A stretch of DNA of 64,000 bases, from the NCBI RefSeq assembly GCF_002272745.1, contig NZ_NPBD01000015.1, forward strand, positions 1 to 64,000, written 5' to 3'. Position 1 is the stretch's first letter. Every line of letters starts with the position of its first letter. The position numbers were made by a program, and so were the translations under genes. Source of the stretch: Terribacillus saccharophilus. GTDB taxonomy: Bacteria > Bacillota > Bacilli > Bacillales > Amphibacillaceae. Of this stretch, positions 44,225-53,130 are shown in pieces. Below the pieces are notes generated by a model. The model did no database searches. It saw nothing but the letters and a program-made list of their open reading frames with translations, and had not been told where the DNA came from.

Positions 44225-45775
44225 ATGTATAAGGTATTGATTGGCACAACTGTGAAACAAGACCCTGACATATTAGAAGCCTATTTGGATTCCCTCAAAC
44301 GTCTGCAAGCAAAGGACAATCTAATTTCCTACTGTTTCATTGATGATAATGATGACCCTAAATCCAGTTCTTTACTATCCGCTTTTGTCACTGAACATGA
44401 TGCTGTCATCCAGCCATCGGAAGCTGCCGATACCTACCAGAAAGATGAACATACCCACTACTGGACGGAAGCTCTTATTTGGAAAGTAGCAGCTCTGAAA
44501 AATAAAATTATCTCTTATGCAATCGAGCAGAAAATGGATTATATCTTTTTCGTCGATTCCGACATTGTGCTCCACCCTGCTACATTGGAACAATTGCTTG
44601 CCAGTCAAAAAGATATCATCTCCTGTGTTTTCTGGACCCAATGGCAGCCCGGTACGCAAGCTCTGCCTCAAGTCTGGTTAAGGGATGAATATGAACAATT
44701 CAACCATCATCGCGGCGAATCGTTATCAAATGCTGAACGCGCAGAGCGGCATCAGGAATTTCTTGAACAGATGCAGAAACCCGGAATATATGAAGTAGGT
44801 GGTTTAGGTGCCTGTACGCTTATCAGCAGTGAAGCTTTATATAAAGGCGTCCATTTCGGAGAGATACCTAACCTCTCCTTTTGGGGAGAAGATCGCCACT
44901 TTTGTATCCGCGCAGCAGCACTCGGAATATCCCTTTATGTTGATACACATTACCCCGCCTTCCATCTTTACCGCAAGACTGATCTAGCAAAGCTCCCCGC
45001 ATTCAGATGGGAGCATAAATGGCCAGGAGTTAACCTTCGCAGCACGAAGGAAACCAGGAATACCCTCACACTATCTATGATTGTTAAAAATGAATCCGAA
45101 CGCTTTCTGGAGCGTTCGCTAAGATCCGCTCTACCCGCCGTTGATCAAGCCGTCATCATTGATGATCATAGTACAGATAATACTGTAGCCATTTGCCAGA
45201 ACCTGTGTAAGGAATACAATGTTCCGCTGAAATTGATTGAAAACCCTCGTTCTGAATTCAGCAACGAAGTTGAACTGCGGAAACAGCAGTGGCAGGAAAC
45301 AATAGCAACACAACCTGATTGGATTCTAAATCTCGACGCGGATGAAGTACTGGATAGCGTTTTTCTCATAGAAAAAGACCAGCTGTTGAACCAAGCTGGC
45401 CTCGATTTATATTCGTTCCGCTTATTCGATTTCTGGGATGAAGAACATTACCGGGAAGATCAGTACTGGCAAGCACATTCATTTTACCGCCCGTTCTTGC
45501 TGCGCTATCAGCCAGCTTTCCCGTATGAATGGCGGGAAACGCCGGTTCATTGCGGCCGCTTCCCCGAAAATATCTTTCAGCTGCCGAATGGTATAAGCAC
45601 CATTCGTATCAAGCATTTCGGCTGGGCCAGAGCGGAGGACCGTCTCCGAAAATACGAACGCTATCGTCAGCAGGATCCAGAAGCAATCTACGGCCAGAAG
45701 GAACAATATGAAAGCATCTTGGATCCTGATCCAAATTTAATCAAGTGGATGGAGGTTTCTTCTTTCGAAAGATAG
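44225..45775 (+). CDS. Tandem-domain glycosyltransferase
   Basis: A 516-residue protein with two GT-A-like halves. The first (1-260) has YIFFVDSDIVLHP and NLSFWGEDRHFCIRA; the second (about 270-516) is GT2-like with TLSMIVKNESERFLERSLRSA, DHSTDNT and WILNLDADEVLD. No membrane helix or signal is seen. The acceptor is unknown; no other cell-wall or capsule genes are adjacent. Its 3' end overlaps a convergent methyltransferase gene by 35 bp. Confidence 0.85.
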   Translation: MYKVLIGTTVKQDPDILEAYLDSLKRLQAKDNLISYCFIDDNDDPKSSSLLSAFVTEHDAVIQPSEAADTYQKDEHTHYWTEALIWKVAALKNKIISYAIEQKMDYIFFVDSDIVLHPATLEQLLASQKDIISCVFWTQWQPGTQALPQVWLRDEYEQFNHHRGESLSNAERAERHQEFLEQMQKPGIYEVGGLGACTLISSEALYKGVHFGEIPNLSFWGEDRHFCIRAAALGISLYVDTHYPAFHLYRKTDLAKLPAFRWEHKWPGVNLRSTKETRNTLTLSMIVKNESERFLERSLRSALPAVDQAVIIDDHSTDNTVAICQNLCKEYNVPLKLIENPRSEFSNEVELRKQQWQETIATQPDWILNLDADEVLDSVFLIEKDQLLNQAGLDLYSFRLFDFWDEEHYREDQYWQAHSFYRPFLLRYQPAFPYEWRETPVHCGRFPENIFQLPNGISTIRIKHFGWARAEDRLRKYERYRQQDPEAIYGQKEQYESILDPDPNLIKWMEVSSFER

Positions 45776-46409
45776 CTCGGTAACAATATAGTCTTCCCCA
45801 CTGATCATTGAATAGCGCATCTGCAGGCATTTCCGTTTCAACTGGTCCGGCATATTCAAAGCCTCCCAGTTCTGCCAATGTTTCAAGAATGCTAATATCC
45901 ACTGTTGGGTAGTCGAATGTCATGATGACATAACCGTCTGGTTTTAAGATACGGCTGAATTGCTCCCAAGCGCGTTTTTGCACGCTAACATCCAAGTGCT
46001 CCATCACCGAGATACAAAAGACTTTATCAAAAAAAGCATCTTCATATGGCAGAGATGTTAAATTCGCTTCAGCACGATGAATATTCCGGAGTAAATCTTC
46101 AGGTAGACGTTCCGCTTCCTCCGGACCAAAATCCTTGGTCACATCCTCCATAATCGCCTGATTATCTGTAATCCTGCTATCTATATCACATGCATAGACT
46201 GTTTTAGCTGAAGTCGCCAAATGGAACTTAAACGGATGGCTGATTCCTGATGCAGCATCCAATACAATATCATCTGCTTCCACAAAAGAAGACGCCCATC
46301 CATATTCATAGCTGCGGCTCCACCAAGCATCCGGTAATTTCAGCACAAAATCGCGCTCCTTACGATCATCATGCTTGAAAAATCTCGAAGTCCATGCTTC
46401 TGTCAACAT
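45741..46409 (-). CDS. SAM-dependent methyltransferase
   Basis: A 222-residue class I methyltransferase: VLDAASGISHPF is motif I, YACDIDSR motif II, FCISVMEHLDV the post-II segment, and ILKPDGYVIMTFDYP the motif III region. Substrate unknown. It overlaps the end of the glycosyltransferase on the opposite strand. GGGGTTGAAGC precedes the ATG. Confidence 0.87.
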   Translation of the reverse strand: MLTEAWTSRFFKHDDRKERDFVLKLPDAWWSRSYEYGWASSFVEADDIVLDAASGISHPFKFHLATSAKTVYACDIDSRITDNQAIMEDVTKDFGPEEAERLPEDLLRNIHRAEANLTSLPYEDAFFDKVFCISVMEHLDVSVQKRAWEQFSRILKPDGYVIMTFDYPTVDISILETLAELGGFEYAGPVETEMPADALFNDQWGRLYCYRAIFRKKKPPST

Positions 46410-46494
46410 GCTTCAACCCCTTTTTTAGATTACGTAGCGTGTAGTACAACGTATTCCGCAGGATAAGCATGTATGCAAGTTTCTCTGTACAGCA

Positions 46495-46525
46495 AAAGAG
46501 CCGGGCAATGATGCCCGGCTCTTTT
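46495..46525 (-). terminator. Terminator after the yteA-like gene
   Basis: Minus strand AAAAGAGCCGGGCA pairs with TGCCCGGCTCTTTT across TCAT. It overlaps the stop. Confidence 0.92.
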
Positions 46526-47237
46526 ACTCATCGTAGAGAATTGATTTAACGTCTGCATCCTCCAGATAATCCTCATACTTTTCATGATCCTCGTTTACAC
46601 CATCAAACTTTCCGTTAATATCAGCAAGCAGGAAATTTTCAATATCTTGTGCTCCGCCTGTCTCTTCATCGGAATTTACCGCCATATAATCATAATCCTT
46701 TTCTGTGTTGACGAAATCGGAAGGAGTTTCGGATGACCCGTACGCTTGCAGCTCCTGCAAGGTGTCTTCTCCGTCATAAAAATTATGCTCCGTGTCCTCT
46801 TCATCATCTTTCCCTTCCAAATCCTCAAGTCGAGGATGGATGACAGCTTCCTCAGCTGGGCGGTCATGCAGAGTCATTCGCTGCGGCTTGTACTCTACAA
46901 GCGTTTCTGCTGTCGGCATTGCCAGCAGACGCTCTTCCGGAATCGGTTTTCCTGACTTTTTACAAATCCCGAAAGATCCATCTTCTATTCGTTTTAAAGC
47001 TGCTTGAACGTCCTTCATCTCCTGCTCCAGATGATCATTCAGCGCAATATCCTTTTCCCGTTCAAATAACTCGGTCGCTGTATCCCCAGGATGGTTATCA
47101 TAGTTGCTCAATTCGCCCATAGCATCCTTCGTGTAGGACATCTCGACACCAAAATGGTCTTTTAGCGCCTGTTTCAATTCCTGCAAACGATTCTCCAGCA
47201 TTTCCTTACAGGCATTCAATGTCTCTTGTCTAACCAT
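46524..47237 (-). CDS. YteA-like TraR/DksA-family protein
   Basis: A 237-residue protein with an N-terminal coiled-coil (1-85, QELKQALKDHF and EREKDIALNDHLEQEM) and a degenerate zinc-finger region GICKKSGKPIPEERLLAMPTAETLVEY: only one of the four usual Cys remains. The C-terminal half is acidic (DDEEDTEHNFYDGED). YteA-type proteins lack known function; loss of the zinc ligands is shared by several relatives. GGAGGAAAG precedes the ATG. Confidence 0.83.
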   Translation of the reverse strand: MVRQETLNACKEMLENRLQELKQALKDHFGVEMSYTKDAMGELSNYDNHPGDTATELFEREKDIALNDHLEQEMKDVQAALKRIEDGSFGICKKSGKPIPEERLLAMPTAETLVEYKPQRMTLHDRPAEEAVIHPRLEDLEGKDDEEDTEHNFYDGEDTLQELQAYGSSETPSDFVNTEKDYDYMAVNSDEETGGAQDIENFLLADINGKFDGVNEDHEKYEDYLEDADVKSILYDE

Positions 47238-47343
47238 GCACTTTCCTCCTGTTCATTTCCTGCTGTCAGTAGTATGTGACAGAAAACGCATCTCTATTAA
47301 GAGGGTGCATATTGTATAATCAGGAAAATGGAGGCGACGCTTT

Positions 47344-48009
47344 ATGCAATCAAGAAAACTGTATCTGCTCGGAGGGAATACCTCACAGGAAGAAGCGAAT
47401 ATACACTTTGCCACAGCAGCAGGCGGACAAAACGCCCATATCGCTTTATTGATTGTATATCGGGAAGGCTGGGAAGCATTCCTGCCTCGTTATACAAGTC
47501 ACTGGATCGCCCAAGGAGTTCATGAGAACAATATAACCGTCATCGTACCGAATGAAAAGGGTGAATTAAATACAGCAGAAGGAACTGAAATTGTTTCAAA
47601 TGCTACAGGAATTTTCATCGGAGGCGGTCATTCGGAGACATACTATAGCTTATATGCCAAAGAGCCATTTAAGCAGCTATTAAGAGAAAAATATGCTGCC
47701 GGTACACCGCTGGCAGGCAATAGCGCTGGAGCATTGCTTATGCCAGAAACCGTCCTGCTATCCCCACAGGATACGGACAATCAGCAAGCTTGGAGCGGAT
47801 CTGGGCTCGGTATCCTCCAAAACCAGCTGATTAGTGTCCATTTCTCCCAATGGCAGGATGAACCGAACCTCATTTCCGGCTTGCATCATCACAATATTCC
47901 ATTCGGATATGGCATAGACGAGGATGCTTGTTTATATCTAGAGAACGAGAAGCCAACAGCCGTTTTTGGAAACGAACAAGTCAAACGCATAGAAAAAGGG
48001 ACCCTGTAA
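47344..48009 (+). CDS. Peptidase S51/E-like protein (class I amidotransferase fold)
   Basis: A 221-residue protein with KLYLLGG at the start, GIFIGGGHSETYY, and the nucleophile elbow AGNSAGALLMP. This matches peptidase E/cyanophycinase-type serine hydrolases, acting on dipeptides or Asp-containing peptides; substrate is inferred. GGAGGCGACGC precedes the ATG, with TATAAT about 25 bp further upstream. Confidence 0.85.
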   Translation: MQSRKLYLLGGNTSQEEANIHFATAAGGQNAHIALLIVYREGWEAFLPRYTSHWIAQGVHENNITVIVPNEKGELNTAEGTEIVSNATGIFIGGGHSETYYSLYAKEPFKQLLREKYAAGTPLAGNSAGALLMPETVLLSPQDTDNQQAWSGSGLGILQNQLISVHFSQWQDEPNLISGLHHHNIPFGYGIDEDACLYLENEKPTAVFGNEQVKRIEKGTL

Positions 48010-48025
48010 AAACAGGGTCCCTTTT
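47996..48025. terminator. Bidirectional terminator, peptidase / nrdA
   Basis: AAGGGACCCTG pairs with CAGGGTCCCTT across TAAAAA, ending in T-runs on both strands; it overlaps the peptidase stop and follows the RNR stop by few bases. Confidence 0.92.
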
Positions 48026-48028
48026 GTA

Positions 48029-50245
48029 TTAGTTGGATGTAGAACGCAAATAGTAAGATGTCTTGATACCGGAATCCCAAACAGCAATATGCAGATCCAG
48101 CAATTCTTTTGCTTTGATGGAATTTGGAACATACATATTGAAAGAGATCGCCTGGTCAATATGCTTTTGGCGTGCTGCATTTTGTTTCACGCTCCACTGC
48201 TGATCAATTTCGTAAGCAGATTTATAGAAGCGATCTGTTTCTTCATTCAAATCAGGTGCAGTGACCGGAATCTTGTAATCCTTCTTCTCTTCAGAATAGA
48301 ACTTACTGAAGATCGGGTCTGTTGTAGCCGTACTTCCTGCAATCAACGCAGTAGAAGAGTTCGGCGCTACCGCCATCAAGTACGCGTTACGCATACCGTT
48401 TTCTTTCACTTGCTCTTGCAGACCTTTCCAGTCAAGCTCAGAATCGCCAGTTGTATAGCCTTTATTATCAAAATAGCTTCCATCTGCCCAATCAGAACCT
48501 TCGAAAATAGGGTAAACACCTTTTTCCTTCGCGATTTTCATGCTGGATTGAATTGTCAGGTAAGCGATTTTCTCATACAGTTCATCTGCATACGCAACAG
48601 CTTCATCACTTTCCCAATCAATCTGTTTCAATGCAAGCAAGTGATGCCATCCAAACGTTCCGAGCCCAATGGCACGGTATTTCTGGTTTGTAATCTGAGC
48701 TTGCAAAACAGGAATTGTGTTCAAATCGATAACATTATCCAACATACGAACCTGGATAGGAATCAAGCGTTCCAAAACGTCTTCTGTAACTGCCTTAGCC
48801 AAAGAGATGGAGGAAAGGTTACATACAACGAAGTCTCCTGGTTCTTTTGTAATAATGATTTTGCCGTCTTGTGTGACTTGTTCTGTCATGATAGTCGGGC
48901 TTTGGTTCTGCATGATTTCCGTACAAAGGTTACTGGAGTAGATCATACCAGCATGCTTGTTGGCATTCTGACGGTTGACTTCATCCCGGTAGAACATGAA
49001 CGGGCCGCCTGTTTCAAGCTGGCTGCGCAGGATACGCTTCATCACATTGATAGCTGGAATCTCTTCCTTGTGCAAGTCTGGATTCTCTACACATGCCCAG
49101 TACTTCTCACGGAAAGAACCGTCGCCTCTTGTCTCATCGTAGAAATCTTCCAAAGAAAAGCCCATTACGCGACGAACTTCATGCGGATCGAATAGATACC
49201 AATTGCCGCGTGATTGTACTTGTTCCATGAAGATATCAGGCAGGCAAACACCCGTAAACAAATCATGTGTACGCTGACGTTCATCTCCGTTATTCAGCTT
49301 CGCATCAAGGAATGGGAAAATATCTTTATGCCAAATATCAAGATAAGTTGCAATTGCACCTTTACGTTGGCCAAGCTGGTCAACACTTACTGCTGTATTG
49401 TTAAGCTGTTTCATCCAAGGAAGCACACCAGAAGATGCACCTTCGAAACCTTTTATCGCACTGCCTCGGCTGCGGATCTTACCTAGATACACACCGATAC
49501 CGCCGCCGTTTTTAGACAGGTTGGCGATGTCTGTATTGCTGTCGAAGATTCCTTGCAGACTGTCATCAACAGTATCAATAAAGCAGCTGGAAAGCTGACC
49601 ATAGCTCTTTCCGGAGTTGGACAAAGTCGGTGTAGCGACTGTCATGTAAAGATTGCTCAATGCCCAGTAAGCTTCTGTTACAAGCTCTTTGCGCGTTTCC
49701 TCAGGCTCCTTGCTCATGACTGTCATTGCGATGATCATGAATCTCTCCTGCGGAAGCTCATATGTTCCACCTTTATGGTCAGTAGCCAGATAACGATCTG
49801 CCAGCGTGCGCAGACCAATATATGTGAACAGTCCGTCTTTCTTATAATCGATCAAGCTATGGAAATGATTGATTTCATCTTCACTATAAATGTCGAGAAG
49901 GAATTTATTATAGATACCGATCTCAGTCAATTGCTGAATCAAGCTGTAGAATGATCCGTATTTCTCTTCGAAATTGTAACCTCGGTTTTGTGAAGCTTGG
50001 AAATAAAGCTGTTCAAGATACAAGCTGGCAGCGATATATGTCCATTGCGGCTCTTCTTCATCCAGCTGAGACAATCCTTCCAATATAAGTTGGTTCAACC
50101 ACTCTTTATCGGATGACCAGGCCTTCTGCTCCATCAGGCGCTCACCATATTGAATCAGATGTTTTGCATCAGCTTCTGCAAAGCGTGATTCGAGCACGGC
50201 TGCCACATGCTCTTTCCAATTGACTGTTTGTGTCGTATCTAACAT
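48029..50245 (-). CDS. Class I ribonucleoside-diphosphate reductase, alpha subunit
   Basis: A 738-residue NrdA/NrdE-type catalytic subunit. Active-site residues are present: first redox Cys in LSSCFIDTVDD, catalytic N-x-C-x-E in SSNLCTEIM, second redox Cys in VVCNLSSISL, and the radical-transfer Tyr pair in SYYLRS. The N terminus has a short helical region rather than a full ATP cone. The protein stops six residues after the Tyr pair, so the usual C-terminal tail with its CxxC redox pair is missing. No beta subunit gene lies next to it. GGAGGAGG precedes the ATG. Confidence 0.93.
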   Translation of the reverse strand: MLDTTQTVNWKEHVAAVLESRFAEADAKHLIQYGERLMEQKAWSSDKEWLNQLILEGLSQLDEEEPQWTYIAASLYLEQLYFQASQNRGYNFEEKYGSFYSLIQQLTEIGIYNKFLLDIYSEDEINHFHSLIDYKKDGLFTYIGLRTLADRYLATDHKGGTYELPQERFMIIAMTVMSKEPEETRKELVTEAYWALSNLYMTVATPTLSNSGKSYGQLSSCFIDTVDDSLQGIFDSNTDIANLSKNGGGIGVYLGKIRSRGSAIKGFEGASSGVLPWMKQLNNTAVSVDQLGQRKGAIATYLDIWHKDIFPFLDAKLNNGDERQRTHDLFTGVCLPDIFMEQVQSRGNWYLFDPHEVRRVMGFSLEDFYDETRGDGSFREKYWACVENPDLHKEEIPAINVMKRILRSQLETGGPFMFYRDEVNRQNANKHAGMIYSSNLCTEIMQNQSPTIMTEQVTQDGKIIITKEPGDFVVCNLSSISLAKAVTEDVLERLIPIQVRMLDNVIDLNTIPVLQAQITNQKYRAIGLGTFGWHHLLALKQIDWESDEAVAYADELYEKIAYLTIQSSMKIAKEKGVYPIFEGSDWADGSYFDNKGYTTGDSELDWKGLQEQVKENGMRNAYLMAVAPNSSTALIAGSTATTDPIFSKFYSEEKKDYKIPVTAPDLNEETDRFYKSAYEIDQQWSVKQNAARQKHIDQAISFNMYVPNSIKAKELLDLHIAVWDSGIKTSYYLRSTSN

Positions 50246-50470
50246 GTTGAAACTTCCTCCTCCAAAATACAGGTGTAATTGTAAGTACTTCTTTCCCCTA
50301 AACGCACAAAGTGAGCAACTACCAGGAAACTGTCTATTCTGTCGGTCCTACTAGATACAGTAGTAACATAGATCAGAATCGACAAATAAAAAGTGTCTGA
50401 GAACACTGTCTATCAGGCAAATGAAGCGATTTCTTCTTCTACCTGTCGATACCCGGCTTGCTCGCCTTCG

Positions 50471-50518
50471 AAACTATATATAGTATTAAATTATGTCTTC
50501 ACTAACAAGATGTTGTAT
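50471..50518 (-). promoter_or_regulatory. Tandem NrdR boxes over the RNR promoter
   Basis: Two 12-bp dyad cores, ACTATATATAGT (50473-50484) and ACAAGATGTTGT (50505-50516), have centres 32 bp apart, the spacing known for NrdR box pairs. On the minus strand TTGTTA, 17-nt spacer, TACTAT lies exactly beneath: box 2 covers the -35 and box 1 the -10. The leader to the ATG is about 225 nt and holds a weak hairpin (AGTGT/ACACT plus TTTTT) but no convincing gene. The rest of 50519-50672 shows nothing I can name. Confidence 0.85.
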
Positions 50519-50672
50519 AAATGACTTTACCATATATCCATAACTCTTTCAATCTCTACTTTTTTCGTCGGCCGCATTTCACAATCTATCGCAAAAAAGA
50601 AACTGCCATCTTTCGAGGTTTTTTGCTGTCGAAAAATTGTTTGTGATTTTTGGCGATTCTATCTCCAGCACT

Positions 50673-50701
50673 CGACATTCCTGAAGCTTAAAGGTACGAT
50701 A
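50673..50701 (+). promoter_or_regulatory. Promoter of the ykwC-like gene
   Basis: TCGACA, 17-nt spacer, TACGAT, 26 bp before the ATG. Confidence 0.6.
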
Positions 50702-50726
50702 AAAGTGCATGCTAAGGAGGGATTAT

Positions 50727-51605
50727 ATGGGAACTATCAAGAAAGTAGGATTCATCGGTACAGGCGTTATGGGAAAAAGCATGAGCCGCAATTTAATGCA
50801 GGCAGGCTTTGAACTGGCAGTCTATACACGAACGAAAGCGAAAGCAGAAGAATTGATTGATGCTGGAGCAGTTTGGCACGATACACCTGCGAGCCTCGCT
50901 GCCAGTGTGGATGCAGTAATTACGATGGTCGGCTACCCAAGCGATGTTCAGGAAGTCTACTTTGGTGAAAACGGTATTATTCATCACGCACGCCCGGGCA
51001 CCTATGTAATTGATATGACGACCTCGAAGCCCGCGCTTGCCGAGGAAATCCATTCTGAAGCGAAAGATAAAGGTATTTATGCATTAGATGCCCCTGTTTC
51101 AGGTGGGGATATTGGTGCGCAGAACGGAAAACTTGCCATCATGGTCGGCGGTGACGCAGATGCATTTCAAGCTGTCCTTCCAGTGTTCGAAGCAATGGGT
51201 GAAAACATTATCCTTCAAGGACCTGCAGGTTTCGGACAGCATACGAAGCTGATTAATCAGGTAACCATTGCAAGTAACATGGTTGGTGTTTGCGAAGCGA
51301 TTGCTTATGCAGAGCATGCAGGCATGGACCCATCAAAGGTGCTCCAGTCGATAACGACAGGTGCTGCCGGAAGCTTCAGCCTGAGCAACCTTGCTCCCAG
51401 GATGATCAAAGGAGATTATGATCCTGGTTTCTATGTGAAACATTTCATCAAGGACATGAAACTTGCTTTGGAAGCAGCCAATGAAATGGGAATGACTACA
51501 CCAGGACTGGAACTGAGTCTCTCCTTATATGAACGCCTTGCCGAAAATGGTGATGAAGATCTCGGGACACAAGCACTGATTAAATTATTTACTAAGAAAG
51601 CATAA
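50727..51605 (+). CDS. 3-hydroxyisobutyrate dehydrogenase-family protein (YkwC-like)
   Basis: A 292-residue beta-hydroxyacid dehydrogenase. NAD(P) motif GFIGTGVMGKSM, substrate motif DAPVSGGDIGAQNGKLAIMVGG and catalytic-lysine region GQHTKLINQ are present. It resembles B. subtilis YkwC closely in pattern. The true substrate is unknown. ATG 50727 follows GGAGGG; an earlier in-frame ATG at 50709 lies before the SD. Confidence 0.9.
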   Translation: MGTIKKVGFIGTGVMGKSMSRNLMQAGFELAVYTRTKAKAEELIDAGAVWHDTPASLAASVDAVITMVGYPSDVQEVYFGENGIIHHARPGTYVIDMTTSKPALAEEIHSEAKDKGIYALDAPVSGGDIGAQNGKLAIMVGGDADAFQAVLPVFEAMGENIILQGPAGFGQHTKLINQVTIASNMVGVCEAIAYAEHAGMDPSKVLQSITTGAAGSFSLSNLAPRMIKGDYDPGFYVKHFIKDMKLALEAANEMGMTTPGLELSLSLYERLAENGDEDLGTQALIKLFTKKA

Positions 51606-51606
51606 A

Positions 51607-51634
51607 AAAAGAGGTCAGGAAACTGGCCTCTTTA
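51607..51634. terminator. Bidirectional terminator, ykwC-like / AEC transporter
   Basis: AAAGAGGTCAG pairs with CTGGCCTCTTT across GAAA (G-U pair), between convergent genes. Confidence 0.88.
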
Positions 51635-52534
51635 TATTAGTATATACAATAAGACAGGTAAGGTAATAAGACTAAGCACCGTACTGATTAACGTTGCACT
51701 CGACACATAAGCAGGTTTAGCGCCAAATTCGAGTGCGTATAAAGTTGTATTCGCCGCTGTAGGCATCGCAGCAACCAGAATCATGATCTGTTTGACCATG
51801 TCATCCACCGGCAGAATCAGCGTAAATAAATAAGCGATGACCGGTGAGATAAGCAACTTCAAAACGAGCGCATAAGTAAGACGCTCATATTCAAAGGATT
51901 TTAACGAGATATTAGCAAGCTGCATACCAAGCACGATCATCACTGTAGGGATTGCTGCATCTGCAACAAGATGGACAGCCTCGGTAATCGGCCCGCTAAG
52001 CGGAATGGACAAGACTTGGAACAAAATACCAAGTATCGCTCCATAGATAATCGGTATTTTTAAGACAGAAAGGAAAGTAGCACGAGGCGACAGCACAGCC
52101 CCTCCACCCTTAGCTGCTATAAAGACACCGATCGTCACCATTACGAGCTGCTGCAATACAAGCAGAATAACCGCATAATCGAAGCCCGCTGCTCCGAATA
52201 CGAATAGAACGAGCGGAGTTCCGTAATTGCCGTTGTTCATAAACGAAGCGCCAAGCATTAAGCTATATGTATCCTGTCGATCATAGCCGCGCAGAAGACT
52301 GATCACATAACAGATCAATACCAATGCCAGACAAATACCGACAACAAAAATGGCCAAATAAATATAATCTACACTTAGCCGATTTTCATAGAACGTTTGG
52401 AAAGCCAATACGGGTGACAGCAGATAAACCGACATTTTTGAAATGCTACGGATGTCGAATTTCAAGAGCTTCTGTCCAACAAAACCAAGAAGAAAAATTC
52501 CGAAGATTGGCAATAAGGTTAATATGTAAGCCAC
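51632..52534 (-). CDS. AEC family transporter
   Basis: A 300-residue membrane protein with about ten helices in two halves; the broken-helix prolines and NNGNYGTPL, AAMPTAANTTLYALEF are AEC/auxin-efflux-carrier motifs. Bacterial members export malate, amino acids or similar; the substrate is unknown. It is 20 bp after xpt and probably in the same operon, but xpt usually pairs with a xanthine permease of another family. Confidence 0.88.
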   Translation of the reverse strand: MAYILTLLPIFGIFLLGFVGQKLLKFDIRSISKMSVYLLSPVLAFQTFYENRLSVDYIYLAIFVVGICLALVLICYVISLLRGYDRQDTYSLMLGASFMNNGNYGTPLVLFVFGAAGFDYAVILLVLQQLVMVTIGVFIAAKGGGAVLSPRATFLSVLKIPIIYGAILGILFQVLSIPLSGPITEAVHLVADAAIPTVMIVLGMQLANISLKSFEYERLTYALVLKLLISPVIAYLFTLILPVDDMVKQIMILVAAMPTAANTTLYALEFGAKPAYVSSATLISTVLSLITLPVLLYILI

Positions 52535-52553
52535 AAACTATCATCCTATCAAG

Positions 52554-53129
52554 TTATGAATTCAAGAATTCTATTTTCCCTTCACCAATACGCGCAATAC
52601 GAGCAAGGGATACCACTTCAATACCTAGTTCTTCCAGACGCGACCTTCCTCTTTGAAAGCTTTTCTCGATGACAATTCCGATACCAGCAACAGTAGCACC
52701 CGCCTGATTAAGAATACTAATTAAACCAGCAGCCGCTTCCCCGTTCGCAAGGAAATCATCGATAATCAGCACGTGATCTTCCGGCGATAATCTATCTTTT
52801 GAAATCGTCACATCTGAATGTACCTGTTTTGTGAACGAATAGACAGACTCGATATAAACATCACCCTTCATTGTTAGTGACTTTTGTTTTTTCGCATAAA
52901 CAACCGGGACGTTGAAAGCAAGACCAGCCATAAGCGCAGGTGCAATTCCACCTGCCTCAATTGTTACGATTTTCGTTACAGGCTTGTGCTGGAATCGACG
53001 ACGGAACTCCTGGCCTATCTCATATAAAAGGGCCGTGTCCATTTCATGATTCAAAAAGCTATCTACTTTGACGATTGTATCTCCAATAATCGTTCCTCTT
53101 TCTTGAATTGCTTTTTGGAGCAGTTCCAT
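52554..53129 (-). CDS. xpt: Xanthine phosphoribosyltransferase
   Basis: A 191-residue PRTase that salvages xanthine to XMP. PRPP motif VLIIDDFLANGEAA (about 125-138), TIEAGGIAPALM and YAKKQKSLT are typical of Xpt. ATG 53129 follows AAAGGGGAAG; the longer reading frame overlaps the upstream gene. No guanine riboswitch is seen, unlike B. subtilis xpt-pbuX. The 101-codon gene ends just ahead. Confidence 0.94.
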   Translation of the reverse strand: MELLQKAIQERGTIIGDTIVKVDSFLNHEMDTALLYEIGQEFRRRFQHKPVTKIVTIEAGGIAPALMAGLAFNVPVVYAKKQKSLTMKGDVYIESVYSFTKQVHSDVTISKDRLSPEDHVLIIDDFLANGEAAAGLISILNQAGATVAGIGIVIEKSFQRGRSRLEELGIEVVSLARIARIGEGKIEFLNS

Positions 53130-53130
53130 C

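Noticed and set aside
48089..49195. 368-codon open frame on the plus strand
   Set aside because: It is wholly antisense to the RNR alpha gene, whose motifs are unmistakable, and has no SD, promoter or recognisable domain.
50345..50365. CTACTAGATACAGTAG as a third NrdR box
   Set aside because: It is over 100 bp downstream of the promoter and not phased with the paired boxes.
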